Of a DNA stretch of 64,000 nucleotides, positions 20,821 to 33,357 are shown piece by piece. Source of the stretch: Mesodorylaimus sp. YZB2_4. Its lineage: Eukaryota; Nematoda; Enoplea; Dorylaimida; Dorylaimidae. Below the pieces are notes generated by a model, which searched no databases, was not told where the DNA came from, and worked only from the letters and a program-made list of their open reading frames with translations. The number at the start of each line of letters is the position of its first letter. Positions within the stretch are counted from its first letter, which is position 1. The stretch lies in NCBI GenBank assembly GCA_030248295.1, contig JASANH010000996.1, positions 51,848-115,847 of the forward strand, given 5' to 3'. A program made the position numbers and the translations under genes.

Positions 20821-23800
20821 TTCCGCAAAAATTCCAGAAAGACTCTGCGACACGGCCCCTTGTCCGACCACGTAGCTTGAGCACGCATGCCGCCCCTCGT
20901 TCCCACAGCCATCGCCTAAGTTCGGGGCGGAGGTTGGCTACGGCCGTGCCTGTCTCGGTAGACAGGACGACTTCCCAATCTTGTTCAGTTTTCCTTTCAA
21001 ACTAACATTAGGCTGACGTGCTGAAATAAACTGTTTTTTTCGAAACACTGTAGCTGGCCGAAGAAGATCATGTACACATGGTTTATTTGGTTGTGCCAAG
21101 TAGAGTGTTCTGAATAGTAGATTATGCTAAATATTTTTGCCAGGTAGGTCAGTCATGCAGTGAGCATAATCGCGCGTCCAATGGGGTATTCAGGGAGCGA
21201 TCATTATATCTCTGTTTTGTGCCATGCTATTGAGTACTTTTTTGCGGAATTTTATAGTTGACTGACTTGACTAATCTTAGCAAGTTTGTGGATAAAAGTT
21301 TTAGCGGATGGCGACTAGGAATAGCTCGGGATCCCAATGCCGACATTGAGGCATTGGGATTCTGCATATACATATAGGCGTAAGCACGCTAGGTACACTC
21401 TGATCCATCGCATCATTCTTGCCAGAGGAGGCAGAAGATATTCGCTCAGTCATCATTCGAGGGGACGACAGTTCAGAGGCTGACAACAGTAGCGTTTACT
21501 GTGCAGCTCACTAGAGTGAAGAAATGGCACGAATGAAATATTATGTGGCTGCAGCGCTGAGAGACTTCCCTGAATCAGTCTAACACAGACAAAATTTTCT
21601 TTCAGCATAACACTGAGAAAACAAAGATGACAGTAAGAACAGAAAATTTTGGAGACGAGGGAAAAAAGAACTGAAGAAAATTTTGGCCTGCTGAAAACTT
21701 TGGCTTTGGTGGTTTTCTTTTAGCTGCTATATTTCACGAAAATTGTTTCCTATGTTTTCTACATAAGGTTTCGCGGCTACTAAATTTCGTGGTTGAGCCC
21801 TTCCGCGAAAATCCGCGAAATTAAATCGCCTGCGAACTTAAATAGGTTTACAGTAATTGCTAGAGCGGGAAATTGACACCAAGAAGCAAGATGTGCAGGT
21901 TCAGTCGCACTCTTCTTGCCTTTGTATGCTGGAGAGAGGCAAACTGTGAAAGATGCCATTGATGTCTTTATTTTGTAAATTTGTCTGGTAATTTTGTTTT
22001 TGATCTTGCTCACTAATTTCGATTCGAAGGAAATGCCAGTAATTTAGCAATGCACACATAATATAATATTATTACAATTTTTTAATTTAAAAAAATGATT
22101 TCAAAATAGTGTGATAACATTACAATACTATACTAAATGTGGACGTAGGCCACGACAGCACTTGCAGCGCGGCAGGATGGTTGATGACAAGTAAGATATA
22201 ACAAAACGACTATGATTCATACTTCGTGGTTGAGCATGCTGTAGTTTTATGATAGTGCTTACCCTGCTAAATGGGAACTAACGATAAGATTACAGTAGTA
22301 AAACAAAGGCTTGGGTGCCCTAAACAAAATAAGAATGAACACATGAGAAACGTACTCAAGCACGTGTCTTCATAGATTGTGGCATTGGCAGTTTGATCTA
22401 TAAGACAGCAGGGTAAAACTGATTACCGTCACTATATTACCTTCACAATCGGAAAAATATAATCTAGTTCTTCCTCGTAAAACCTCATCCCGTTTCTCAA
22501 AACTCTTTTTAAAGTCGCCCTCAGTTCACGTCGAAACCGATCCTTGACGCACACTGTACTGTAGGTAGATACGTTGACACTGGTCGTAGCTGCAGCATTA
22601 TATCAGGCTCCTTGTTATCCTCTTCCGAATTCAAGTTATCGTAAAATCCAAAGCTCATAGTTCGCCTAATCGTCAGATAATAAATTAATAATCAATGAAC
22701 TTCATTCCCATCGCTCAGGCTGATGCAGAAAAGGGGTTTAAAATGTGTTTTAGAGTCACGCGAGACTCCAAAGTTTTTACTCCAAATTTTTCCACAAAAA
22801 GCCTGGTCGTCCGCCCCTTGTTACTGATGAAGGGACAGCTGCCTCAGATTCCAATCGTGCTCTGCAGCGTGTAAATCAACAAAACTTTCTGCATTTTATT
22901 TAAATGATGAATCAACTAATATTCGAAAACTATAAAAATCTTTCTAAAATTTGAAAACGCGATTAAAAAGATTTGTGATGTATCGAAAAAAGGGTGGCTC
23001 ACTTGTCTGAAGGTTTTCGATTGGTAAGTGAGAATAAGGCATCAAAATCGGGTGAAGCTGAAATGGGCGAGGTTGAAACGGGCGAAGTTAGAGTGGGCGA
23101 AGCTAAGATGACTCATCATACCTCGGCAGGCTGAGGCAGCTCCTTTCTACTGAACAGCGACAGATATAAATGAGCCACCCACCCTTGTGTCTCATTTAGG
23201 GCCATCCATAAAGGTCGACTGCAGCCTAGGGGGGGGGGGGGGGGGGGGTAGCGGCTAGTGGTCGACCGCAGCAAATTTTTAGACTTTTGATAACAAAAAA
23301 ACACCTTTTATCTTCACCAGTAGTGCGCGTTCAAACCTTCAAAACTTTTTGTCTTCTCTTCTCCTTGGTCGTTTATTCTCGATAATGCAATTTCGGGTTC
23401 ATCAGGACTCTCATTCCCAACTGGAATGGCATCTGATCCACGAGGGAAAAATTCGCAGGCGATTGCTAAGCTAATTTAGGCGTTGATCCGCCTTTCTGGC
23501 TCGCAACCCTGACTGGGAGGCCGAGGTTCTATTCCGACGGAGGACGCCAGTTTAGTAGCTTGTCGTTGGCTTTGGACACCTGGCTCCGGGTGACAGCACG
23601 TTACTGTCAAACGGCGGACGCCCACCTGAGGAGCAGAGAATTGGGAAACTGTACTCGAACACCAGTCGAGAAGGTCCTTGAGCTAACGATAATCCCAAGC
23701 CCCTTCTCACCCAGTATGCCTCCGTGTTGAGGTGCTTCCATTGAAGACACAGGAACCTGCCATGAGAGCTGATCACTTCTAGGGATAGGTCATTATCACC

Positions 23801-24320
23801 TTTTTCCAGGATCGAGATCAGGGCAAGCCTGATCAGGATCGGGATTTGATGTTTGAGGTCGAACAGTTTGCACTCACGAAGGAGATAAGTCTATTTTCCA
23901 GACTTAAGCACACTTTAGTCATCCAGGTTTTTTATCAGGTCGAGTTTCAGTCATTAGGAATGAGCTGAAATCGATGAGTACCGTATTTCCTCGAAATTTT
24001 TTCAAATGGGTCCCAGACAGGGGAGAATTACCGGAGGGGGGAGGATTTCCAAAGGGGGGAGAATTAAGTAAAATCAGTGATCCTATTATTATCGATTTTA
24101 GCCGATGTTGCTGTTATCCCCTCATCGCTACTGCTTCATGGCAGATATGATGGATCAGAGTGTACCTGCCATGCTTATGCATATCATAATTATCAGCAGA
24201 ATCCCGTTGCCTCAATGTCAGAATCAGGATTGGGATTCCAACCTATCCCTCGCAGCCTCGCTTATCATCTCATGACTGCTTGCGAGCTAATATGACTGGA
24301 AGTCCCGTAGAGAACTGAAC
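20821..24320. other. Long non-coding stretch
   Basis: No gene is supported. It contains the second copy of the 63-bp repeat (21296-21358), four 15-bp GGGCGAAGYTRARAT units at 23050-23109, and a run of about 20 G near 23230. Sequence from 21780 to 22980 is strongly AT-rich. Confidence 0.5.
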
Positions 24321-24323
24321 CGC

Positions 24324-24475
24324 CGCGGCTCAACCCGCGGCTCAACCCGCGGCTCAACCCGCGGCTCAACCCGCGGCTCAACCCGCGGCTCAACCCGCGG
24401 CTCAACCCGCGGCTCAACCCGCGGCTCAACCCGCGGCTCAACCCGCGGCTCAACCCGCGGCTCAACCCGCGGCTT
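24324..24475 (+). repeat. 12-bp satellite, about 12.5 copies
   Basis: The unit CGCGGCTCAACC repeats with no visible variation until the last copy. Confidence 0.97.
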
Positions 24476-24799
24476 AAAAATATGGGCAAAAGATGTGGGA
24501 AAAGTTTGTAGAGGCTTTTACAAAATAGAAATCCGCTACATGAATCAAAAACGATTTTTCTAAGAAGGAGATGGCATCTTGTCGAGCTCAAGAAAGCATC
24601 AGACGAAACATTTCACAAAAGTGCGTTTGGAGGGGGGGGGGAAGGGGAAGTCAAAAAATCGAGATTTTCAGCGGTCGACCTTCATTGATGGCCTCTTCGC
24701 TCTGTGGCAGGCGTGGAGTCATGTCAGTTCACGACGCTCTCTCCCTCTATGTCCTACGAGCGAGATTCTGTTCTGGAAAACGGATAACGTTGACGCCCT

Positions 24800-25218
24800 G
24801 CAATCTACTCCCTCGTAAGTCGGCCGATCCATTGAAGTCGCAGCCCAACGATATTGCCAGCGAAGGCGACGCTCAATGGCCAGTGCTGGTCAAATTCATT
24901 GATCAGCATCCAAACGGCCGGCCGAAATCGATTCAAGAGCTGATTGATCAAAAAGAAGTTTATTTTTTGCAACCTGACGAAAAGAGAAACGTACAATTAA
25001 AGAAAGATTGCCCAGTTTGGTATCGCTGTCAGTCGATCATGGCCGTTTGCAAAATGGATAACATGATTTTGCTTTCCTTTCATCCAATCAGTTCAGATAT
25101 GCTCGACGTTCCTGTTCATTTCGAAAGTGAAGCCTTTGCTGATTGCTTGGCTTGCTTGGCCTTTGTTTTGCGATTTGGGTCTCAAGTTGATTTTGGTGGA
25201 GGAGCCTATGAATCCTAG
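24800..25218 (+). CDS. Unrecognised protein-coding segment
   Basis: The open frame starts at 24571, but only from about 24800 does it look like real protein: mixed composition with WPVLVKFIDQHPNGRPKSIQ, then EVYFLQPDEKRNVQL, CPVWYRCQSIMAVCKMDNM and a hydrophobic end. It ends with a stop at 25216-25218. The part before 24800 crosses a G-run and is low quality, so an upstream exon may join near here. I cannot place it in a family; it could be a host gene exon or a transposon part. Confidence 0.35.
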
Positions 25219-25373
25219 TTAATTTGTCTCGCTACTGTAAAATAATTTGAATGTTGCATAATTTTATTCAAATACAACTTTCTAAGGTAAGACACAAAAA
25301 AACAAAGCGGAAAGCAAAATAAAAACATAAGAAGCAAAATAAAACACAGAACCAACACAGAACCAACACAGTT

Positions 25374-25690
25374 TATCCTACTGTGATGTACGAGTACTTG
25401 CTCATCAACAAAGTCTTACTGTTATGTGCTTGCCCATCGAAAATTTCAAGTTTGCTGTGCTTGATTATCGCCAAAATCTTATTGTAATGTTCCTGCACAC
25501 CAACGAAATATACCCCAGGGTAATTTACCTACACATCGACAAAATATATCCTGCTGTAATATACTTCTCATCAAGAAAAATATATCCAACTGTAATGTAT
25601 TTGCACATCAACAAAATCCTACTGCACTGAACCTACGCATTGACAAAATCCTTCTGTGATGTACTCGCAAATCGACAAAGTTACCATACA
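25374..25690 (+). repeat. Degenerate tandem repeat, unit about 35 bp
   Basis: About nine diverged copies of a TCCTACTGTAATGTA...TGCACATCAACAAAA pattern follow each other. Confidence 0.75.
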
Positions 25691-25869
25691 GTACTCGTTC
25701 GTCACTCAGCCTGGCAACAGCTCAGGGAACATATAGTAACTCACTTACAGACAGCCTTTCTACCCACCCCTTTTTCAGTAGCTTTTAATTTCAAACACTC
25801 CGATAGTCCCCACTGCCAGCAACAGTCAGACAAAGGGTCTCACAGTCAATCTGTCGAACTAAAATGACA

Positions 25870-26260
25870 CCCTTAGTCCCTTGACGTATTTTACACTCAC
25901 TTTACACTCAACAGTCCACTGTGAGCAGCTCCTTACACTTCACTTAATACTGCGCACTTTTTACTTCACAGTCAGCCTTTCACCCACCCCTTCACACTTA
26001 CTTTAAACTTCACACTCCGATGGACCCAAAAGACATGCTTAAAAGACATGATCAGTCTCTTTTTACTTACTTAAACGATCTACTGCAAACAGCCCTTTGC
26101 ATCACCTCCGCAATGTGCACTGCGTGCACGCTTTTCTTTTTACACTTATAACTGTGTGCGCGCCTTTCTTTCTACTATACACCACGTGCGCGCTTTTCAC
26201 TTCACTCTTTGCACTGCACGCATGCTGTTTACTTTACACTTCACTCTGCCTTTGATTAAG
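25870..26260 (+). repeat. TTTACACTTCACT-rich low-complexity region
   Basis: Short words such as TTTACACT and CTTCACT recur irregularly on the plus strand, with no coding signal. Confidence 0.5.
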
Positions 26261-26518
26261 CACTGGTAATCTGGAAGGGACTGATGAAGCACCCTCCTCC
26301 ATTACTACTTTATTGCAAATATTTCAAGAATTTCGATGTAGACTGGTTAAATATTGGAGCTGAAAAATCGCGTCGTATGCATTTGTTCTAGTTTCAGGTC
26401 AAAGCAGCCTTTGTTTCGATTTTAAGATGTCTAATTTTGGAGTGGAAAGCCTGCAGGAAGGGGTGAGAGTTTCTTCATGATGAATTCTAGTGGAGGAATC
26501 TGTGAAACGACGCCGCAA

Positions 26519-26785
26519 TCACCTGATCGATATCTTGATCACTAGAGTGATTTCTAAATACTAGGTTGATGTCCCGATCACTTGAGCAATTCCCAAGTAC
26601 TAGAGTAATTTCTAAGCAACAGATCGATATCCCGATCACCAGATCGTTATCCTGATCACCAGATCGATATACTGATCAATGTAGTTCTTTCTGATCACTG
26701 TTGTTTTTTCTGATCACTGGGGGTAGTTTCTGATCACTGTGCTACTTTCTGATCACTAGAGTAGTTTCTGATCACTAGTCTATTC
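26519..26785 (+). repeat. Degenerate TGATCAC repeat, unit about 18-20 bp
   Basis: TGATCAC or CGATCAC recurs roughly a dozen times with spacers such as TAGAGTAGTTTC. The early copies include GATCGATATC. Confidence 0.85.
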
Positions 26786-26789
26786 TGGC

Positions 26790-27398
26790 CATGTTAATCG
26801 CAAGCCTGCCACATATTTTGATCGTTTGAAGCCCGATCCCCCAAGCAACATGGACACATCCATCACGAAGCAAAAATTCTATCACGATCGTCATACACGC
26901 GCCAGATCGTTCTACATGGGAGATTTAGTCTGGGTTTCAACCGACGGCAGTGGTTGGAAGCCAGGTCTCGTGAAGAAGCAGAACGGACCATTGTCGTACA
27001 CAGTCGAAATTGAGGGCGTTGATCATCGTCGACACGCGGATCACTTGCGCTTACGTCATCGGCCAGGTGATGACAGTGGCCAGGAGGAAGACGACGAGGC
27101 TACTAATCAGGAACCAGTGGCTTCACCGCAGTTCTTGCACGAACATTCCCCTCAAGCAACGTCGACAGACACTACAGACGGGCAGGACACGCTTCCAATA
27201 CAACAGGGACAGGAAGCAACCCTGCAACAGCAAGTTCCCCAGGCAACAGCGTCAGAAGGAATGACAAAGCCACCCACCAGCAAGGTCCAAACCGATCCGC
27301 CCGACGCGACCGCCCGTCATCACGAGTTTCAGAAGGGTCAAAGTCGGTACCCAAAACGTGAAAACCGAAAGCCACTGGACCGATACAGGCCGACATAA
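26790..27398 (+). pseudogene. Gypsy integrase C-terminal fragment
   Basis: The frame contains RLKPDPPSNM, then FYHDRHTRARSFYMGDLVWV, GWKPGLVKKQNGPLSYTVEI and RRHADHLRLRH. This is the GPY/F-type C-terminal module of Gypsy integrases. A Gln/Thr-rich tail follows. The catalytic core is missing because the GATCAC satellite lies directly upstream. Downstream, GATGGGGAGATA (about 27414) followed by TGTGATGTAAAC looks like a polypurine tract and LTR start. Confidence 0.75.
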
Positions 27399-27425
27399 GC
27401 GAAGCTTTTTTTTCGATGGGGAGAT

Positions 27426-28545
27426 ATGTGATGTAAACGCATTGGTAGTTTGCATACTTGCCAAGTCATAATCTCACGCCACGCTTACGCACCGCTTATG
27501 ATTAGGCTACCGCAAAGGTTACTTCTACGAGAATGTTACCAGCTTCTAGCACTAGCGCAGCGCACCTACGGCTCACTTGCTCTGCTTGTTACGGACTAGT
27601 AAAGTAGTTTTCTCAGCTCGGGTCTTTAACATAACAATTCAATGACAGCAAGGGAAGCAAAAGTGGTGAATCTGTGCACGAAGCATATGATATAACTGTC
27701 AAGCAAAGGTTAGGATGAAAAACCTGTAAATATGTAGCCAGAAATTTCCCCACAAGCAAGGTCATTATTAGAATTTCTTATTTTTAAGGAGCAAAAGGCT
27801 TTGTATCAAGCGGCTGCTCAATATTTCAGAACAGAGGTGCCTACAGTACTTGCTATCATTGCTCGGAATCAGAATACATGTTGATGAGGTACCTTGGCCA
27901 ATGTCCCTTTCAAATTGAGGGTACTGTATGTTTAGCCCCAGTAACCTTGCATAAAAGTATTGATTTGAGAAAACACGAGTGAAGTTGTCTACATAGTTAG
28001 CGCACCCCAAGTTTCAGTTTTAGAAGATGTTGATGAGGAGCGCTGGCCGATTTCCACATTTGATGGAAGAGTATTGTATGTGTCAACCTTTTCCGTTTGC
28101 GCTTTCCCTGCAAGTGCAGAAGTATTAATGGGCTTATCGGAGAGCATCACAGCAGCAAAGCGAACTACCTAGGGCATGTTTTTTTAGCAACAAGATTTTC
28201 GAGTAGGGGATTAGCATGAAATACAGTGATATAGCCTGCGGCTCTTAGCTTAGATAAATCTCATACAGTGGATATAGCAGTTTCTGCGATCTAACCAGTC
28301 ATAAAAGTATTGCATAATATGCATAATCAAGCTCTTACAAGCTGGTAGTTGCTAAAGCCATTGTACCAGCTGAAGATTGTCATTGAGTTTTAGGTTTTTA
28401 GGGTTTCAGACTCACACAATTTCAGTTTCTCATTTTTGATTTCGATTCCTAATTGGTGAGTATGCAGTTGGCGTACAATATTTTTGTTAGGCGGTCGAGC
28501 GCAGCCCGAGGCAGTTGCGAAAGGCCGCCCAACCCATTTTCATTG
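27426..28545. other. Likely LTR remnant then non-coding DNA
   Basis: The sequence from 27426 begins TGTGATG after a polypurine tract, as an LTR would, but no second copy is present to set its end. Nothing else is recognised. Confidence 0.4.
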
Positions 28546-28898
28546 GATGCGGTGGTACTCAGAACCCTCAGAACAAGCATAGTCTCAGATTTTCGAAGAG
28601 TCAGCAGGATGCTCATAGGCTCTGCAGGGCCCTTTTTAATTAGATCCAGTCCTCCCCGAGAAGTGGGATTCCATGGTATTGTTTCAATACTGCGAGTGGA
28701 AGCTGCAATGTGCAATTGCCTAGAGAAACATGAACTGTAGTTTCTTTCAATATTCTAATGGTAAAACTTGGGTATGCGCCCGAATTCATTATAACTTCGA
28801 CCATGTAGCTTCTCATTTCCGTGCTGGTGCATTCATACGAAGAAATCAGTTCGAACTGACGGAACTGCATTCGTCTGGGAATCCGATTGTCTAGATTT
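28546..28898. repeat. 353-bp direct repeat, left copy
   Basis: It appears identical to 31877-32229. On the minus strand it encodes a Cys-containing segment (MQFRQFELISSYECTSTEM) that ends GIPLLGEDWI before a stop. Confidence 0.95.
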
Positions 28899-31867
28899 CC
28901 CTTTTCACAAAGCAGCGGTTTCACCCCGTTGCACGTTGCGAGCATCATTGTCAGAATGCACATCGTGATCATGATCAGATTTATCACAGCCTTGTATCCT
29001 GAGATTACACAACTTGTCCTTTGTCGTACTGACCGGCTGTGGTCCCGTGTCTCGTCGTCTTCAGACTCTTCTTCTTGGGCCATGACCTGTATTCTTTTTC
29101 GAGCTGTTTCTGCCGCAATTCGTCGAGGGCGCACTGAGGTTTGCGAGGTCTGGCCCCCTGCCCTTGCAGACATGGGACGGTGACCCAGGGACCTTCCATC
29201 TCCTTCTGGTTCCACTTGTTTCACCTTTCCCGTCGTGTCTGCATCATCGACAAATTCTAGTGGATACAAGTGGACGATGGCTCTTTTCAGAACCTTCCCG
29301 GATGACAGCTTGACATTGGCAGAGCGAATCTCTCCATCCGCGCTGGTGAACAATTCAGTTATCCGGGCTAATGGCCAGGTACCTCGCGGCGTGTCCATCT
29401 TCACATGGACTACGTCCCCAACATGTGGACGTTGGTGTGTGGCGCCCCTTTGTCGTTTCAACTCATTTTGTGTCCTTTCTCGTAGCCTGAGCAGATACTC
29501 ATTTTTCCAGACAGCCCAGAACGCTTGGAGTTGACGTTCGCCCTTTACCCATGTCCGAAGCAAGATTTCTTTTGACGAAATGCGGTCAAAAAATTCGATA
29601 TCTCCGATATCTCTTGAGTCCAACATCTCCGTATTGTTCGACTGGTCGACGTGGCCCTGGGTCGTTCGTTTGCTCAAGACCTTCTTGCGCCATCGCAGGC
29701 ACCAAGCTGTCACACGTAGCAGTTTTATCCACCTCGAGTGACTATTTGGATCGATGCCAAAGGGCGGCTCCCCTGCATCCCGGATACTTAGGGCGGCGTC
29801 AAAAACCACTGATGGCCTCTCTTCCGCAGCAACTTCCGCTAACGTCTCCAAGCTGAAACACAACTGCCCCGACAAAACCGGCCAAGTAGAATTTGCGTCG
29901 AGCAGCCACTCGGGACCATGCCACCACAATCGACTGTCACGTAGGTCGGCGGCTGCGGCTCCCCTGGAGGCTAAGTCTGCTGGATTTTGTTCACTAGAAA
30001 CATATCGAAACTGCACATCCTTGAGTGCTCGAAGTTCCTTGACCCGGTTTTCCACAAAAACTTTCAGTGGCTTAGTGGACTGAATCCAATGCAGTACGTT
30101 TTGCGAGTCGATCCACATGTATCGACCTTTGATTTGCACCCCTAACGATCTCTCCACAAATTGTAACACCCGAGCTCTGATAGTCGCGGCAAGAAGTTCC
30201 AATCGTGGTACTGTAATTTTTCTGGTTGGGGCTACTCTGGACTTTCCCAACAGCAAATGGACGCCTGCTTCTTTATTCCACATGGTTTTCAGATACACAC
30301 AGGCACCATACGCAACCTTCGACGCGTCCGTAAAGCAATGCAATTCGTAGGACACCAGCGATTCTCCTGGCTCCAATGGTCCTATATATCGCGGAACGGA
30401 AATAGATAGGAGCGATTGTTGAGCCCTGGCCATGTCCCGCCATGCTGCAGCTTGCTGTGGGTTTAACGGACTATCCCAGTCCTTTTTCTCGAGCCAGAGA
30501 CTCTGAAGAAATGCCTTCATTGGCAGAAGCATTGGACTCCATAGGCCTAATGGATCAAAATTCTCCGCGACTGCCTTCAGTACCACCCGTTTCGTGACAA
30601 TCCTTGTCTCACCTTTTAACGTAGTTTGGGCAACTGAAAGTTGATCATTTTTTGTGTCCCACCGTATTCCTAGCACCTTGGTGGTCGTTTTTGACATCCG
30701 GTCTGCTATGGGAATGGTATCCATTACCTCTGGACTGTTCGAAAGCCATTCTCGGAGATTCATGGAGGCCTTTTGAAAAATCGTTTTGCTTCCTTCATAA
30801 AATGCACTTGCTTCCGTCGCGGATGCAGCGCCACTAATGAGGTTGTCCACGTATATGTCCCTCGCCAACCTTTGTGCCAGTGCACTCTTCTCGTTTTGGA
30901 GATGATGCATGATTGTGGCCCCCAACAGAAATAGGCTAGAAATGATTCCAAATGGAACTCTGGCGAATCTGTAGACTTGGACATTGCCATCAGTCGTCAT
31001 ACGCTTTGGGTCTCTCAACCAGAGGAATCGTGTCACATCGCGATCAGCTGGTTGAAGACCAATCTGAAGGAACGCCTTCTCGATATCGGCGATCAGAGCA
31101 ACAGGGTTCATTCGAAACCGAAGGAGCAGCGCGCCGACGTCGTCCAGAAACACTGGGCCTCAGTAAAGGCATTCGTTGATGCTGAGCTGTTCCTTTGTGG
31201 TCTTCGCCGACCCATCATAAACAATGCGAACCTTCGTTGTCGACCGATCTGGCGTAATGACATGGTGATGCGGCAGATAATGTTTCTTCGTTACTGACGC
31301 ATTGTCCCCGTCGTGAGGCACCCGCTCGATGATGCCTTTCTCCAATTGAGTCTGGATGATCTCGTCGTATTTTTCTAAAAGTTCAGGATCCTTCTGGACT
31401 CGCCGAACCAACGTGCGGAGCCTGCCCAAAGCGAGGCTATAATTTGTGTTCAGTCCATGGGCATTATCCTTCCATGGCCACGTGACTTGATACCGCTTGT
31501 CCTCGAACCTCACAGTATCACTAAATTGTTTTAACGCAACGTCGTCATCAATTGCATATGGAGAATCGCTTATTCCGATCGATTCAAGGCTCCACCAATC
31601 AGCTGGCGGACCTTCAGTTTGAAGCGGCTGATCCGCCTCCACATATGGCCCTGTCGGTGTCAGCATTTGCGCCATGGCAGTCATCAACACCATTGATGGC
31701 TTGTTTTCCCAAGCTGTGGGATCATCGATTCGACCACTGACGAGCCAGCCTAATTTGGAACCGATCAGATACAGACCGTTGGCCAACTGGATTCGCTCCG
31801 CTGTGACCAAGTCTGAATAATAATTGTTTCCGACGAGAAAATCAATCGTGTTTCCACGCATCGTCAT
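28640..31867 (-). pseudogene. BEL/Pao pol with one in-frame TGA and a deleted integrase core
   Basis: Reading on the minus strand, 31867-31160 holds the post-protease and RT start (FLVGNNYYSDLV, GWLVSGR, HYLPHHHVITP, VRIVYDGSA). A TGA separates it from 31153-28640, which is in the same frame. RT continues with IADIEKAFLQIGL, FGIISSLFLLG and the Pao-type catalytic YVDN. RNase H begins at CFTDASKVAYGACVYLK. The next segment jumps from FFDRISSKE to LRTWVKGERQLQAFWAVW, so the integrase zinc and DDE core are absent, while the DUF5641 end (HVGDVVHVKMDTPRGTWPLARI) remains. A hydrophobic helix (INLIMITMCILTMMLATC) then opens an envelope-like tail; that last assignment is tentative. Confidence 0.85.
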
Positions 31868-31876
31868 TCCATTTAC

Positions 31877-32229
31877 GATGCGGTGGTACTCAGAACCCTC
31901 AGAACAAGCATAGTCTCAGATTTTCGAAGAGTCAGCAGGATGCTCATAGGCTCTGCAGGGCCCTTTTTAATTAGATCCAGTCCTCCCCGAGAAGTGGGAT
32001 TCCATGGTATTGTTTCAATACTGCGAGTGGAAGCTGCAATGTGCAATTGCCTAGAGAAACATGAACTGTAGTTTCTTTCAATATTCTAATGGTAAAACTT
32101 GGGTATGCGCCCGAATTCATTATAACTTCGACCATGTAGCTTCTCATTTCCGTGCTGGTGCATTCATACGAAGAAATCAGTTCGAACTGACGGAACTGCA
32201 TTCGTCTGGGAATCCGATTGTCTAGATTT
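31877..32229. repeat. 353-bp direct repeat, right copy
   Basis: It is the same as 28546-28898. Here it lies upstream of pol (on the minus strand) and is fused at 32229 to a different gag fragment. Confidence 0.95.
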
Positions 32230-32850
32230 TGGCTTGACTGCGCGCCCATGGTGATGCAGACAACTTCCCAATGACCAGTCTGATGACAAGCATAGCATTT
32301 TCTGTCTTTTGCGAGACGCTTGCTGCCGTTTCCGTGGTGGTCTCGTCCATAACGCATTCAGTGCTTTTTCGGATCCTCCACCCTTGGTGTGCTGGTTGAT
32401 GGAGATGCTGGCTTTTCCGTTTCGTGTTTGGCTGGAGGTCCTTAGGACGGTTCCTTTGCGGGGACTCCACTGACAGAGCTCGCGTTAGACATCACTCTCG
32501 GCGATTTAAGGACCTTGCAGTGTAATTGTGCCGCCTTGATTTTAAGTGCCGTTCTTCCAATGCCCGGCCATGTTGCTGTAACCTGAGAATGCTGACAAAA
32601 CAGCTCCTCCTGCATACTGGGATTGCGAAGACCTAGAAGGAATCGGTCGCGTAGGCGTTCCTCCAATGTTTCACCAAACTGAAAGCCAGTCGCGATTGAG
32701 CGTAAGTGATTTGTGAATTGGACAATGGATTGTTCTGCTTGACAAAAACACTTTCCGAACTTTACGCGCTCCAATAAGTACACTGTCACTGTCACTGTTG
32801 ACTCCGCACGTAAACGCTTAGGCGCACTTAGATCGTAGGACACATAAGAT
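32230..32850 (-). pseudogene. Retroelement gag fragment with CCHC knuckle
   Basis: The minus frame from about 32843 reads LLERVKFGKCFCQAEQSI, then LRSIATGFQFGETLEERLRD and FLLGL, a Gypsy-type gag pattern. After a shift, CYACHQTGHWEVVC supplies a CCHC zinc knuckle. It then joins the 353-bp repeat. It is broken and lacks protease. Confidence 0.65.
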
Positions 32851-33353
32851 CAATAAAATATAAAAAGAAAATACGTTAAAACGCAAAACATCATCAAGTC
32901 CAATAATATATTTGTCATTATTAGGAAAATTACAGTTTCAGACGAGTGAGAGCTTCCTTAAAAGAGTTGGCATCGTAAAACCGGGCCACATCACAAGGCA
33001 ATGAGTTCCACAAACGAATAGCAGAGTAATCAAAACACTGTTTAAACGACTTAGTCCTGGTATCATTACAGGGTATATGTAACGTATGCTCCATGCTTAC
33101 ATGCCAGCTTCTGTGTCTCATAGAGTTTGCGCCCAGAACGTCCAAAAAACAAGAGTTTGAATAATCATGCGACCCGTGATAAAATTCATGGAACTGGGTT
33201 AATTTCAGTTCTTTTCGCCTCCTGCTTAGGGGTCTCCACCCGCATGGACGCAAAAGCTCATCATAAGTATCTGCCCAGTCCTTTGTGATGAGCCGGAGAG
33301 TGTACCTTTGCGTGCTTTCCAAATTTTCGATGTTCGATTTCAGAATGGGATCC
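32851..33353 (-). pseudogene. Non-LTR retrotransposon, 3' part (split by Gypsy insertion)
   Basis: The frame NLESTQRYTLRLITKDW, then GWRPLSRRRKELKLTQFHEF and FYHGSHDYSN matches the end of ORF2 in the 49-51 kb element. The 5' half of the same copy lies at 40240-40910. Just past the stop, the 3' region carries AAACGCTTAGGCGCACTTAG, which is shared with the 49-kb copy. Confidence 0.8.
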
Positions 33354-33357
33354 CACG

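Noticed and set aside
20575..20880. Asp/Phe-rich open frame
   Set aside because: It is a translation of the TTTGAC repeat after a pogo scrap.
23228..23250. Poly-G runs as functional G-quadruplex sites
   Set aside because: Homopolymer G at 23230 and 41986 could be real, but nothing in the context supports a function and assembly length is uncertain.
24265..24591. Leu-Ser-Arg-Gly repeat protein
   Set aside because: It is a translation of the 12-bp satellite, with no conserved flanks.
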